From an uncultured Pseudomonadota bacterium (lineage in GTDB: Bacteria > Pseudomonadota > Gammaproteobacteria > Steroidobacterales > Steroidobacteraceae): a DNA stretch of 52,897 bases. The position numbers and the translations under genes are program-made. The notes beneath the pieces are model-generated. The model ran no database searches. It worked only from the letters and a program-made list of their open reading frames with translations, and was not told the DNA's origin. This document shows, one piece after another, positions 42,951-52,018 of this stretch (the first letter of the stretch is position 1; each line of letters starts with the position of its first letter). Where the stretch lies: contig CAIYLH010000112.1 of NCBI GenBank assembly GCA_903927005.1, positions 1-52,897 of the forward strand. Direction: 5' to 3'.

Positions 42951-44740
42951 CAGCGGCCGCGCAGGAACAGGCGGTCAAGGTCAGCGAGCGTCAGCCGCAC
43001 CCAGGTCGGGCGTCCGTGATTGCACTGGTCGGCGCGGTCGGTGCGCTCCATCTCGCGCAGCAGCGCGTTCATTTCCGCCAGCGTCAGGCGACGGTGCGCG
43101 CGCACTGCCGCATGGCAGGCCATCGTCGCGAGCGCTCGCTCACGGTGATCGGCGACCGCAAGCGTTGCGCCCTCATCGGCGAGCTCCCGCAGCGCATCGC
43201 GCACCAGTCCCGCAAGGTCGCGGCTGCCGAATGCGACCGGCACCTCGCGCAGCGCCAGCTGCCGCGGCCCGATCCGATCAACGACGATGCCAAGCTCCGC
43301 CAGCAGCGGCGCCTGCTCGGCGGCAACCTCCGCCTCGCTCTCGGCAAGCTCCAGCACCTGTGGCACCAGCAGCACCTGACGGGGCGGTCCGCCGCTTGCC
43401 AGGGCGGCCTTCAACTGTTCGTAGAGCACTCGCTCGTGGGCCGCGTGCATGTCGACCAGCGCCAGCCCTTCGGCGGTCTCGCTGACGATATAGATGCCGT
43501 GCAGCTGCCCGACCGCGTAGCCCAGCGGCGGCACGGCACCAGCCACAGCCGGTTCGGCCGCGGCAGGGGCGAACGCCGCCAACGGCGCGGCGCCAGGCTC
43601 ACGCGCAAGCCGAGTCCAGTCGAGGCTGCCGCCGATGTGCTCGGCCACGGCGAGCCCCATCTGTGCCGGCCGCGACGACAGCGGCGCCGACGGCCCACCG
43701 GCGAGTGCTTGGGCGGCGATCGGGCCCTGCGCATCGGCGGCCGGCCGCGTGCCGGCAAGCACCGTCTCGATGGTACGGCGGACGAAGTCGTGCACCGTGC
43801 GCGAATCCCGGAACCGCACCTCCAGCTTCTGTGGATGCGCGTTGGCATCGACGCGCGCCGGGTCGAGGTCGAGATACAGCACGTAGGCCGGATGACGGCC
43901 GTGGAACAGCACGTCGCGATAGCCTTGGCGCACCGCGTTGCCGAGAAAGCGATCGCGCACCGCCCGGCCATTGACGATCAGGTACTGCTCGTCCGGCTGT
44001 GCCCGCGTGTAGGTCGGCAGCCCCACCCAACCGCGCAGCGACAGCCCAAGCGCCGCATGCTCTACATACAGCGAGGACGCCACGAACTCGTTCCCCAGCA
44101 ACCCTGCGAGCCTGCGCTCCTCGCCCTCGCGCGCGCTCGCCGCCTCCACCGCAAACGACTTGCGGCCGTTGTGAGTCAGCAGGAACGACACGCCCGGACG
44201 GCTCAGCGCGAGCCGCACCAGCGTGCGCTCCAGATGCTGGAATTCGGTCGCCGGGCTGCGCAGGAACTTGCGTCGCGCCGGCACGTTGAAGAACAGGTCA
44301 CGGACCTCCACCGAGGTGCCCGGCGGGTGCGGCGCGGGCTGCGGCGGACCGATCCGACCGCCGTCGACGTCAATCTGCGTCGCGTGCGAGGCCGCGCCGT
44401 CGCGGGAGGCGAGCCGCAGCCGTGCCACCGACGCGATGCTGGGCAACGCCTCGCCACGAAAGCCCAGGCTCGCGACGTGCTCCAGATCCTCAAGGCTCGC
44501 GATCTTGCTGGTCGCGTGGCGCTCCAGCGCGAGCGACAGCTCGTCCGGGGGAATGCCGCCACCGTCGTCGCGCACCGCCACCAGCGCGATGCCTCCCTGC
44601 TCCGCCGCGACCTCGATGCGCCGCGCACCCGCGTCAAGCGCATTCTCGACCAGCTCCTTGGCCAGCGACGCCGGGCGCTCGATGACCTCGCCCGCAGCGA
44701 TCTGGTTGACGAGGTGGGAGGGCAGCAGTCGGATCGGCAT
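42950..44740 (-). CDS. mutL: DNA mismatch repair protein MutL
   Basis: This 596-residue GHKL ATPase links MutS recognition to strand incision. The motifs are KELVENALDAGARRIEV (Asn/Glu of motif I), RDDGGGIPPDEL (II), and HATSKI...GFRGEALPSIASV (III). The C-terminal dimerisation domain lacks an evident DQHAxxE endonuclease motif and reads VDMHAAHERVLYEQLK, similar to other non-endonuclease gammaproteobacterial MutL proteins. Start MPIRLLPSHLVNQIAAGEV is typical. Confidence 0.96.
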   Translation of the reverse strand: MPIRLLPSHLVNQIAAGEVIERPASLAKELVENALDAGARRIEVAAEQGGIALVAVRDDGGGIPPDELSLALERHATSKIASLEDLEHVASLGFRGEALPSIASVARLRLASRDGAASHATQIDVDGGRIGPPQPAPHPPGTSVEVRDLFFNVPARRKFLRSPATEFQHLERTLVRLALSRPGVSFLLTHNGRKSFAVEAASAREGEERRLAGLLGNEFVASSLYVEHAALGLSLRGWVGLPTYTRAQPDEQYLIVNGRAVRDRFLGNAVRQGYRDVLFHGRHPAYVLYLDLDPARVDANAHPQKLEVRFRDSRTVHDFVRRTIETVLAGTRPAADAQGPIAAQALAGGPSAPLSSRPAQMGLAVAEHIGGSLDWTRLAREPGAAPLAAFAPAAAEPAVAGAVPPLGYAVGQLHGIYIVSETAEGLALVDMHAAHERVLYEQLKAALASGGPPRQVLLVPQVLELAESEAEVAAEQAPLLAELGIVVDRIGPRQLALREVPVAFGSRDLAGLVRDALRELADEGATLAVADHRERALATMACHAAVRAHRRLTLAEMNALLREMERTDRADQCNHGRPTWVRLTLADLDRLFLRGR

Positions 44741-44818
44741 GGGTGGGTCGCGCCGGTGACGAAAGGAGGCGCGCGCGAGTCTAACAGCCGCCCGCCGCTG
44801 CGGCCCGGCCGGTGGCGG

Positions 44819-46087
44819 CTACCGCTGCTGCGCGACTAGCGCCGCGAGGCGCGTGCCTGGCGGCGGGTTCTCGTGGAAATAGCTCAGCACGCCCGCCAGG
44901 ATCGCGTCGGCCAGGCGCGACTGGTACTTCTCGTCGCGCAGGCGGCGCTCCTCATCAGGATTGGTGATGTAGGCGGTCTCGATCAGCAGCGACGGGATGT
45001 CGGGCGACTTGAGCACGACAAAGCCGGCCTGCTGGACGCGCGCCTTGCGGACCTCACCAACCTGGTTGAGCTCGATCAGCACCTTTTCGGCGGCGACCAT
45101 GCTCGAACTCATCGCCGCGGACTGCGACAGGTCCAGCAGCACCGAGGCGAGCACGTTGTCCTTGTTGTCGAGCGACACACCGCCGACCAGATCGGCCGCG
45201 TTTTCCCGATCCGCGAGCCACTTGGCCGCCTCGCTGGTGGCACCGCGCGCCGACAGCACGTAGACCGACGAGCCGGCCACGCTCGGATCGCGGACCGCGT
45301 CGGCATGCACCGATACGAACAGGTCCGCCTGCGCCACACGCGCCCGATGGATGCGCTCGCGCAGCGGCACGAAATAATCGCCGTCACGGGTCAGCACCGC
45401 ACGCATGCCGCGCTCGGCGTTGATGCGCGCCGCCAGCACCCGCGCGACCGCCAGCGTCACGCTTTTTTCGTGCGTACCGTCACGCCCGGTGGCGCCGGGA
45501 TCCTCGCCGCCATGACCGGCGTCGACCGCAATCACAAGATCACGTGCCGCCGGCAACTGCCGGGAGGGCGGAGCCGGGGCGGTGACCGGGACGGTGACCG
45601 GGGCCGCCGCCGCGATAGCGGCTGGCGCAGCGGCGCTGCTGGCGAGCGGCGCAGGCGCCACGTGCACAGGCTCTGCGGCGGTCAGTTCGAGCAGCAGCCG
45701 GCGTTCGCCACCGGACGGCGGCAGCCGCCGGGCGACCACCTGCCGATCCACCTCGAGCACGATGCGCAGACCACCGCCGTCACGCGGACCGACGCGGATC
45801 TGATGCACGAGCCCCTGCGCGGCCGGTAGGCGGAATTGACGGTCGAGACTGGCGGGCTTGAGATCGAGGACGACCCGGGACGGGTTGTCGAGCGTGAACA
45901 GGGAGTCGGTGACCGCCTCGCTCAGGGCGACTTCGAGGCGAGTGCTGCCGGCGACGGTCGACAGCCGCAGCGCGTGGACCTGCGCCGCCAGGACAGGGCC
46001 TGCGCCCAGGCCGCACAGCAACAGCAGCAGGCCCGCAGTACGGGTCCGACGCCGACTCGAACAGATTCGTGCGACGAAGGAACGCAT
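44819..46087 (-). CDS. amiC: N-acetylmuramoyl-L-alanine amidase, AmiC-type architecture
   Basis: This 422-residue periplasmic zinc amidase splits peptide from glycan in daughter-cell separation. It has a signal peptide (TAGLLLLLCGLGAGPVLA, about 17-34), an AMIN domain (about 36-130), an Ala/Pro linker, and an Amidase_3 domain with VIAVDAGHGGEDPGATG, THEKSVTLAVARVL, SVHADA and IETAYITNPDEERRL. No LysM repeats are present, so the architecture is AmiC-like although the gene occupies the place of amiB in E. coli. Confidence 0.9.
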   Translation of the reverse strand: MRSFVARICSSRRRTRTAGLLLLLCGLGAGPVLAAQVHALRLSTVAGSTRLEVALSEAVTDSLFTLDNPSRVVLDLKPASLDRQFRLPAAQGLVHQIRVGPRDGGGLRIVLEVDRQVVARRLPPSGGERRLLLELTAAEPVHVAPAPLASSAAAPAAIAAAAPVTVPVTAPAPPSRQLPAARDLVIAVDAGHGGEDPGATGRDGTHEKSVTLAVARVLAARINAERGMRAVLTRDGDYFVPLRERIHRARVAQADLFVSVHADAVRDPSVAGSSVYVLSARGATSEAAKWLADRENAADLVGGVSLDNKDNVLASVLLDLSQSAAMSSSMVAAEKVLIELNQVGEVRKARVQQAGFVVLKSPDIPSLLIETAYITNPDEERRLRDEKYQSRLADAILAGVLSYFHENPPPGTRLAALVAQQR

Positions 46088-46104
46088 GCTGCGACTGTAC
46101 CCCC

Positions 46105-46128
46105 AGAACGGGAGTTTTTCAAATTATA
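46105..46128 (-). promoter_or_regulatory. Candidate -10 region for amiC
   Basis: On the minus strand a perfect TATAAT (46123-46128) lies in a short AT-rich island in the 57-bp gap between tsaE and amiC, about 36 bases upstream of the amiC ATG. No good -35 is visible at 17 bp. An amiC-mutL-miaA-hfq promoter here is plausible. Confidence 0.4.
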
Positions 46129-46144
46129 TTATGGACCTACGTAA

Positions 46145-46642
46145 CTATCCTAATGCTGGGTCTGCCATCCAGTAAGCCAGGATCGCGGCGCCCCGGGGGG
46201 TCGCGGCAGAGGCTGCGAGGCGGCGACCGCTGCCGGCGTAATCCAGCCGGACGGCAAGATCCGCGAGCGCCGCCGCCGCAGGAATCCGCTCCGGCCACTC
46301 CACCAGCAGCCACTGGCCAGCGCCCTGCAGGTCACGAAAACCCATCCCCTCCAGATCGTCGAGACCACCGAGCCGGTACCAGTCCAGGTGGTGCAGCCGC
46401 GCGGTACCCACCGGATAGCTCTCGACCAGGGTGTAGGTAGGGCTGCGCACCGCACCGGTGACGCCCAGCGCCTGCAGCACGCCGCGAGCCAGCGTTGTCT
46501 TGCCGGCGCCCAGATCGCCGGCCAGCGTCACGAACGCACCGGCACCGCCAACCTCGGCAAGCGCACGACCCAGCGCCCCGCCCGCTCGGCGGGTCGCCGC
46601 GTCGTCGGCCAGGTCCAGGATCAGTTCGCCGGGTTCACGCAT
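46145..46642 (-). CDS. tsaE: tRNA threonylcarbamoyladenosine ATPase TsaE
   Basis: This 165-residue P-loop ATPase is needed for t6A37 synthesis with TsaB and TsaD. The Walker A is LAGDLGAGKTTLARGVL (about 42-58), followed by SPTYTLVESYPV and HLDWYRLG. The start overlaps the nnr end by 22 bases. The gene order nnr-tsaE-amidase is conserved in gammaproteobacteria. Confidence 0.95.
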   Translation of the reverse strand: MREPGELILDLADDAATRRAGGALGRALAEVGGAGAFVTLAGDLGAGKTTLARGVLQALGVTGAVRSPTYTLVESYPVGTARLHHLDWYRLGGLDDLEGMGFRDLQGAGQWLLVEWPERIPAAAALADLAVRLDYAGSGRRLAASAATPRGAAILAYWMADPALG

Positions 46643-48114
46643 GCGGGCAAATAGGAAATCAGGTCAGAGGCGAGAATGCCACGCTCGCCGCCACGGGCGG
46701 CGAGATCCCCGGCGGTCGCGTGGACATGCACGCCGACCGCGGCCGCAACCGCCAGCGTCGCCGCCGGATCCGCTTGCTGCGCGAGGATGGCAGCGATCAC
46801 GCCGGTCAGTGCGTCACCCATGCCTGCGGCCGCCATGCCGGGATTGCCACGCTCGCACACCCACGGCACCCCATCGGCATGACCGACCAGGGTGCCCGCG
46901 CCCTTGAGCACGACCACGCCGCCATAGCGCGCGACCAACTTCGCGGTCGCCCCGAGTCGATCCGCCTGGATCGACTCGGTATCCACGCCTAGCAGTCGCG
47001 CCGCCTCGCCCGGATGCGGCGTCAGACACCAGTGCGGTCCACGCTGCGGGCGCGCGGCCAGCACGTTCAGCGCATCCGCATCGACAACCAGCGGCCGACC
47101 GCAGCGGAACGCCGCCTCGACCAGCTGCTCGGCCCACACCGACCGACCGAGCCCCGGCCCCACGGCGACGACGTCGGCGGCCGCAAACGCCGCGGTCAGG
47201 CTGGCCGGATCCTCGGCCGCGAGACAGATCAGTTCGGGGCGGCCCGCCGCGAGCGCCGCGGCGTGCGCCGGCCAGGTCGCCACGGTCACGAGGCCCGCGC
47301 CGGCCCGCAACGCCGCCTCACCCGCGAGGCGCACCGCGCCGGGCATGCCGGCACCGCCGCCGATGATCAGCACCCGACCGTGCGTGCCCTTGTGAGCGGT
47401 GCGCGTACGGCGCGGCAGGAGGCGGCGCAGATCCGCGTCGACGACCCGGCGCAGCAGCGGCGGCGCCGCGGCGAACGCTTCGGCAGGAATACCCAGCTCG
47501 TCGCAGACCAGCCGGCCGACGTACTCCGGTCCGTCGCCCAGAAAGAAGCCCGGCTTTAAGCCGACGAACGTCACCGTCAGCGCCGCACGCACCGCCGCGC
47601 CGCGCACCAGACCGGTATCCGTATCCAGGCCGGACGGCGTATCCAGCGCCAGCACCGGCCGGCCGCTGTGGTTGATCGCCAGGACAACGCCGAGCAGGTC
47701 GGCCTCGAGCATGCGCGCAAGCCCCGTCCCAAACAGGCCGTCCACGATCACTTCCGCCAACGGCAGCAGCGACGCATCCCAGGCCGTGGCGGTGCCACCG
47801 GCGGCCTGCCAGTCACGGTGCGCGAGCGCCGCGTCGCCACCGACCGGCGCGCCGGCCGGCGCTGCCAGCGTGACCTCCAGACCCGCCGCGCGCGCCAGCC
47901 GCGCGACGACGTAGGCATCCCCGCCGTTGTTGCCGCTGCCGGCAAGCACGAGCAGCCGCCGCGCCAGCGGCCACTGCCGCCGCAGGTGCGCAAGGGCGCT
48001 CTCGCCGGCACGCGACATCAGCGCATAGCCGGGAATCCCCAGCACGTGGATCGCATACCGATCCGCGGCGCGAACCGCGGCAGTGGAACAGATGACGGCG
48101 GGAAGTGGGCTCAT
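46621..48114 (-). CDS. nnr: Bifunctional NAD(P)H-hydrate epimerase / ADP-dependent dehydratase
   Basis: This 497-residue repair enzyme restores hydrated NAD(P)H. The N-terminal YjeF epimerase domain (about 1-210) has LVLAGSGNNGGDAYVVARL. The C-terminal dehydratase domain has HKGTHGRVLIIGGGAGMPGA, LTPHPGEAARLLG and NPGMAAAGMGDALTGVIAA. I use the ATG at 48114 (MSPLPAVICS). An ATG at 48129 is a near-equal alternative; longer readings overlap queG. Confidence 0.93.
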   Translation of the reverse strand: MSPLPAVICSTAAVRAADRYAIHVLGIPGYALMSRAGESALAHLRRQWPLARRLLVLAGSGNNGGDAYVVARLARAAGLEVTLAAPAGAPVGGDAALAHRDWQAAGGTATAWDASLLPLAEVIVDGLFGTGLARMLEADLLGVVLAINHSGRPVLALDTPSGLDTDTGLVRGAAVRAALTVTFVGLKPGFFLGDGPEYVGRLVCDELGIPAEAFAAAPPLLRRVVDADLRRLLPRRTRTAHKGTHGRVLIIGGGAGMPGAVRLAGEAALRAGAGLVTVATWPAHAAALAAGRPELICLAAEDPASLTAAFAAADVVAVGPGLGRSVWAEQLVEAAFRCGRPLVVDADALNVLAARPQRGPHWCLTPHPGEAARLLGVDTESIQADRLGATAKLVARYGGVVVLKGAGTLVGHADGVPWVCERGNPGMAAAGMGDALTGVIAAILAQQADPAATLAVAAAVGVHVHATAGDLAARGGERGILASDLISYLPACVNPAN

Positions 48115-48160
48115 GGGCCGATTATCCATCAGTGGCGCACCATATACTGGCGCGCTCATC

Positions 48161-49237
48161 ATGAGCGCCCCCCACCCCCCTATCCGCGCCGACGACATCA
48201 AGGCCCTCGCCCTCGCGCTGGGCTTCGACCAGGTTGGCATCGCCGGCATTGAGCTTGCGTCGGATGAGGCCCGCCTGCTGGAGTGGCTGGCGGCCGGGCT
48301 GCATGGTGAGCTGCACTACATGGAGCGCTTCGGCGCGCGCCGCGCGCGCCCCGCCGAGATCAAGCCGGGCACCCTGCGGGTCGTCTCGGTCCGCCTCGAC
48401 TACTGGCCCGGCAACGCGCGCGATCCGTTCGAGACGCTCGCCGACGGCGCGACCGGCTACGTCTCGCGCTACGCGCTCGGTCGCGACTACCACCGCCTGA
48501 TGCGCAACCGCCTGCAGAACCTCGCCGACCAGATCGAGGCGCGCATCGGGCCATTCGGGCATCGGGTGTTCGTCGACACCGGCCCCGTGCTCGAAAAGCC
48601 ACTGGCCCGCAACGCCGGCCTTGGCTGGATCGGCAAGCACACCAACCTGATCAATCCGCGCGCAGGCTCTTATTTCTTCCTCGGCGAGCTGTACACGGAC
48701 CTGCCGCTGGAGATCGATACGCCTGCGACCGAACACTGCGGCACTTGCAGCGCGTGCCTGCCGGCCTGCCCGACCGGGGCGATCGTGGCGCCCTACCGCC
48801 TGGATGCGCGGCGCTGCATCTCATACCTGACGATCGAGCTGGACGGGAGCATCCCCGAAGCGCTCCGGCCCTTGATGGGCAACCGCATCTACGGTTGCGA
48901 CGACTGCCAGCTCGTCTGTCCGTGGAACAAGTTCGCGCGCGTCTCGCGCGAGGCCGGCTTCGAGCCTCGCCATGGCCTGGACACGGCCCAGCTGACGGCG
49001 CTGTTCGCCTGGACGGCAGCGGAGTTCGAGGAGCGGCTGCAAGGCAGCCCGATCCGGCGCATCGGCCACCTCCGCTGGCTGCGCAACATCGCCGTGGCGC
49101 TGGGCAACGCACCAGCGGATGCGGCTGTCGTGGCAGCGCTGGAAGCGCGACGGGATGATGAGTCAGCGCTGCTGCGCGAACACGTCGGCTGGGCGCTGGC
49201 GGCGCAACGCGCGCGACGCGACGCGAGCGCGCCCTAG
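48161..49237 (+). CDS. queG: Epoxyqueuosine reductase
   Basis: This performs the last step of queuosine synthesis in tRNA, reducing epoxyqueuosine with cobalamin and two 4Fe-4S clusters. It has 358 residues with cluster motifs CGTCSACLPACPTGAI (about 195-210) and CDDCQLVCPWN (about 246-256). The N-terminal cobalamin domain includes VRLDYWPGNARDPF and RDYHRLMRNRLQNLA. The ATG at 48161 leaves about 46 bases to the divergent nnr. Confidence 0.95.
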   Translation: MSAPHPPIRADDIKALALALGFDQVGIAGIELASDEARLLEWLAAGLHGELHYMERFGARRARPAEIKPGTLRVVSVRLDYWPGNARDPFETLADGATGYVSRYALGRDYHRLMRNRLQNLADQIEARIGPFGHRVFVDTGPVLEKPLARNAGLGWIGKHTNLINPRAGSYFFLGELYTDLPLEIDTPATEHCGTCSACLPACPTGAIVAPYRLDARRCISYLTIELDGSIPEALRPLMGNRIYGCDDCQLVCPWNKFARVSREAGFEPRHGLDTAQLTALFAWTAAEFEERLQGSPIRRIGHLRWLRNIAVALGNAPADAAVVAALEARRDDESALLREHVGWALAAQRARRDASAP

Positions 49238-49245
49238 CGGCCAGT

Positions 49246-49917
49246 TCAGCCGCGGAAGGGGTTGAAGTAGTGACGGCCGCGGCGCGGCCGGGTGATCTCG
49301 GCCTGCAGCTGGCGGAAGTGCTCGTCGTTACCGATGAAATCCACATCGCCCGCGTTGACGATCAACAGCGGGGTCGCGTCATAGAGGTGGAAGAAACGCG
49401 TGTACGCATCGACCAGCCGCTCGAGATACTCGCGCTCCATGCCCTGCTCGTAGCGAATGCCGCGCCGGGCGATACGCTCCTGCAGCGCCTCAACGGGCGC
49501 CTGCAGGTAGACCACCAGATCCGGCACCGGCGCATCGATCGACAGTCGCTCGTAGACCTGCTCGTACAGCGCGTACTCCTCGTCGTCGAGCGTCACGCGT
49601 GCGAACAATCGATCTTTTTCAAGCAGGAAGTCGGCAACCCGCACCGGCGCGAACAAGTCGCTCTGGCGCAGCTGCTGCATCTGGCGCGCACGCTGGAACA
49701 GGAAGAACAGCTGCGCAGGAAAGGCGCCCGTGCGCGGACTGCGATAGAAGCGCTCCAGAAACGGATTGTCCTCGGCGCTTTCGAGCACAAGGTCTGCACC
49801 ACTCACCTCGGCAAGCCGCCGCGCGAGACTGGTCTTGCCAACGCCGATCGGACCTTCGATCACGATGTAGCGATAAGGCGAGGCGGAATTGGCGACAGGT
49901 GCGGGGATCGAGGTCAC
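49246..49917 (-). CDS. Deoxynucleoside kinase (dCK/dGK family)
   Basis: This 223-residue P-loop nucleoside kinase has YIVIEGPIGVGKTSLARRLAE (about 17-37), the DRLFARVTLDDEEYALYEQ region and the ARRGIRYEQGMEREYLERL lid. It phosphorylates deoxynucleosides for salvage; which base is unclear. The gene next to folK and pcnB is common in gammaproteobacteria. It is convergent with queG, with an 8-bp gap. Confidence 0.9.
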   Translation of the reverse strand: MTSIPAPVANSASPYRYIVIEGPIGVGKTSLARRLAEVSGADLVLESAEDNPFLERFYRSPRTGAFPAQLFFLFQRARQMQQLRQSDLFAPVRVADFLLEKDRLFARVTLDDEEYALYEQVYERLSIDAPVPDLVVYLQAPVEALQERIARRGIRYEQGMEREYLERLVDAYTRFFHLYDATPLLIVNAGDVDFIGNDEHFRQLQAEITRPRRGRHYFNPFRG

Positions 49918-49927
49918 GCGTGGCGGG

Positions 49928-50422
49928 TCACTGCAGGGTTAGACCATCGCCGCGTACCGCCGCCTTCAGCGTGGCCACCCGGCCGCGGCCCGGAATCCAA
50001 AGATCGGGCGCGAGTTCAGCCAGAGGATACAGCACGAATGCGCGTTCGTGCAGGCGCGGGTGCGGCAGTGTGAGCGTCTCGGTCTGGAGCACCGCCTGCC
50101 CGTACGCCAGCAGGTCTAGATCGATACGGCGCGGCCCGAAGCGCACGACCGGCGCCACTTTGCCGAGCTCATGCTCGGCGGCACGCAACGCCGCATGCAG
50201 TGCGCTGGCGTCTAGAGTCGTCAACACAGACACAACCGTGTTGAGGAAGCGAGGCTGGTCCTGCGGGCCTACCGGATCCGAGCCGTAACGGCGCGCGATG
50301 GCAATCAGCCTCGTCTCAGGTAGCCGCGCTAGCGCCGCGGTCGCGGCGTCGAGCTGGCGGGGCGGATCGTCGAGATTGCTGCCCAGACCTATCCAGGCGG
50401 GTGTCCACGACGATGCGCTCAT
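49928..50422 (-). CDS. folK: 6-hydroxymethyl-7,8-dihydropterin pyrophosphokinase
   Basis: This 164-residue folate enzyme transfers pyrophosphate from ATP to hydroxymethyl-dihydropterin. The family motifs IGLGSNLDDP, FGPRRIDLDLLAYG and LPHPRLHERAFVLYPLAE are present. It begins two bases after the pcnB stop codon and precedes the kinase gene by 10 bases. Confidence 0.95.
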   Translation of the reverse strand: MSASSWTPAWIGLGSNLDDPPRQLDAATAALARLPETRLIAIARRYGSDPVGPQDQPRFLNTVVSVLTTLDASALHAALRAAEHELGKVAPVVRFGPRRIDLDLLAYGQAVLQTETLTLPHPRLHERAFVLYPLAELAPDLWIPGRGRVATLKAAVRGDGLTLQ

Positions 50423-50424
50423 AA

Positions 50425-51858
50425 TCAGGCGGAGGGAGCGTCCGACCCGCCACCGCCACCCGGGCGACGGCGACGGCGACGGCGGCGCGGCCGCCCGGCA
50501 CCGTCCGGCGTATCGCCAGGCTCACCACCCTCAGCCGGCGCGACCTGAGCAAGCTGCGCCAATCGTTCGTGACGCTCCTCGGCGGGCACCGTCTGAATCT
50601 CGGTCCACCAGGTGGCGACCTCGGCCGGAATCATCCCCGCCTCGGCGCGCAGCAGCATGAAGTCATAAGCCGCGCGGAAGCGCGGGTGCTGCAACAGCGC
50701 CAGCGAGCGCCGACCGTCGCGACGCTCGAAGCGCGGCTGCAGGACGAGCAGCTCGCGCAGCGGTAAGGTGAAGCGCTTGGGGATCGCGACCCGCCGCACC
50801 TGCGTCGACAGCACCTCATCGGTGGCATCGCTCCAGGCGTGCGACTCTGGGGTGCCGTTGGCAATCTTCGCCAACGCCAGCCGCTGAATCGGTCCGAACA
50901 GCAGCACAGCGAACAGGAACGTCGGCGTCACGCCGCGATCGGATGCCACGCGCGCATCGGTGCCGGCAAGGCCCAGACGCAGCAGCTTCGCCGCAGGCCC
51001 ACTGGGATCCCGCGCCAGCTCGTCGGCCGTGTCCGGCAGCAGGTGCGCAAGCAGACCGAAGTCGATCAGGCTCTCGAGCGATGCAAGCCCATGTCCGCCG
51101 AGGAACAGCTTGGTGGACTCGTCGAACAGCCGCGCCGCAGGCACGCCACCGAGCAGCGACGCCAGCTCATCCATCGGCGCGCGCGTCTCCGGATGCATCG
51201 TGAAGCCGAGCTTCGCGGCAAAACGCGCAGCACGCAGCATGCGTACCGGGTCTTCGCGGTAGCGGGTTTCCGGGTCGCCGATCAGTCGCATCACGCGCGC
51301 ATGCACGTCCGCGGCGCCATCGACGTAATCCCAGACCGAGAAGTCAGCAATGTTGTAATAAAGAGCATTGCAGGTGAAATCGCGGCGCCAGACGTCGCCC
51401 TCGATCGAACCGTAGACGTTGTCGCGCAGGATGCGGCCGCTGTCGTCGTGCACGCGCGCGTCGTCGATCTCGCGATGATCTTCATCGTCGACTTCCGGCG
51501 GCGCGGCCGCGGCACGGAAGGTTGCGACCTCGATGATCTCGTCGCCGTAGTGCACGTGTGCGAGGCGGAAGCGGCGTCCGATCAGGCGACAGTTGCGAAA
51601 CAGTCGGCGCACCTCCTCGGGCAACGCGTCGGTTGCGACGTCGAAGTCCTTCGGACGGATGCCCAAGAGCAGGTCGCGGACGCTGCCACCGACGAGGAAC
51701 GCCTGATAACCGGCATCCTTGAGGCGATACAGCACCTTGAGCGCGGCAGGTGAAATATGGGCACGCGAAATGCTGTGGGCAGCGCGTGAAATGATGACGG
51801 GGCCGCCGTCCGGCGAAGCGCCGGCGCCTTGGGTGACGCTAGAAGGGGACGTGCTCAG
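50425..51858 (-). CDS. pcnB: Poly(A) polymerase I, non-AUG start likely
   Basis: This nucleotidyltransferase polyadenylates RNA 3' ends and promotes decay. VGGSVRDLLLGIRPKDFDVAT holds the catalytic aspartates, FRNCRLIGRRFRLAHV follows, and the C-terminus is Arg/Gly-rich. Family homology extends upstream of the first GTG (51735): the frame reads SISRAHISPAALKV, the usual lead-in. Upstream of it there is no ATG, GTG or TTG before an in-frame TAG just outside 51858. CTG (51858, with AGAGAG upstream) or ATT (51792) are the candidate starts. E. coli pcnB is known to start at AUU. I report the CTG; the exact start is uncertain. Confidence 0.9.
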   Translation of the reverse strand: MSTSPSSVTQGAGASPDGGPVIISRAAHSISRAHISPAALKVLYRLKDAGYQAFLVGGSVRDLLLGIRPKDFDVATDALPEEVRRLFRNCRLIGRRFRLAHVHYGDEIIEVATFRAAAAPPEVDDEDHREIDDARVHDDSGRILRDNVYGSIEGDVWRRDFTCNALYYNIADFSVWDYVDGAADVHARVMRLIGDPETRYREDPVRMLRAARFAAKLGFTMHPETRAPMDELASLLGGVPAARLFDESTKLFLGGHGLASLESLIDFGLLAHLLPDTADELARDPSGPAAKLLRLGLAGTDARVASDRGVTPTFLFAVLLFGPIQRLALAKIANGTPESHAWSDATDEVLSTQVRRVAIPKRFTLPLRELLVLQPRFERRDGRRSLALLQHPRFRAAYDFMLLRAEAGMIPAEVATWWTEIQTVPAEERHERLAQLAQVAPAEGGEPGDTPDGAGRPRRRRRRRRPGGGGGSDAPSA

Positions 51859-51871
51859 GAACTATTCTCTC

Positions 51872-51899
51872 TTGTCGAAAGGCGATCTCATCGTATAAT
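51872..51899 (+). promoter_or_regulatory. Promoter of tRNA-Glu
   Basis: TTGTCG (51872-51877), 16-bp spacer and a perfect TATAAT (51894-51899) lie about 40 bases upstream of tRNA-Glu. This is a strong sigma70-type promoter, pointing away from pcnB. Confidence 0.8.
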
Positions 51900-51942
51900 A
51901 GCAGGCTAACGTCGACCGGCGCCTCTCCGGACCGACTGCGAC

Positions 51943-52018
51943 GCTCCCATCGTCTAGAGGCCCAGGACACAGCCCTCTCAAGGCTGGTACGAGGGTTCGA
52001 ATCCCTCTGGGAGCGCCA
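51943..52018 (+). tRNA. tRNA-Glu (anticodon CTC)
   Basis: This 76-nt tRNA has an encoded CCA, acceptor GCTCCCA/TGGGAGC, D-arm GTCTAGAGGCCCAGGAC, anticodon stem CAGCC/GGCTG with loop CTCTCAA (anticodon CTC), and T-arm GGGTTCGAATCCC. It reads GAG. It is an additional isoacceptor to the more universal TTC form, common in GC-rich genomes. Confidence 0.94.

Noticed and set aside
42935-44839. 634-residue plus-strand open frame opposite mutL and amiC
   Set aside because: It is Arg/His/Gln-rich with no family features and lies antisense to certain genes; long antisense frames are expected at this GC content.
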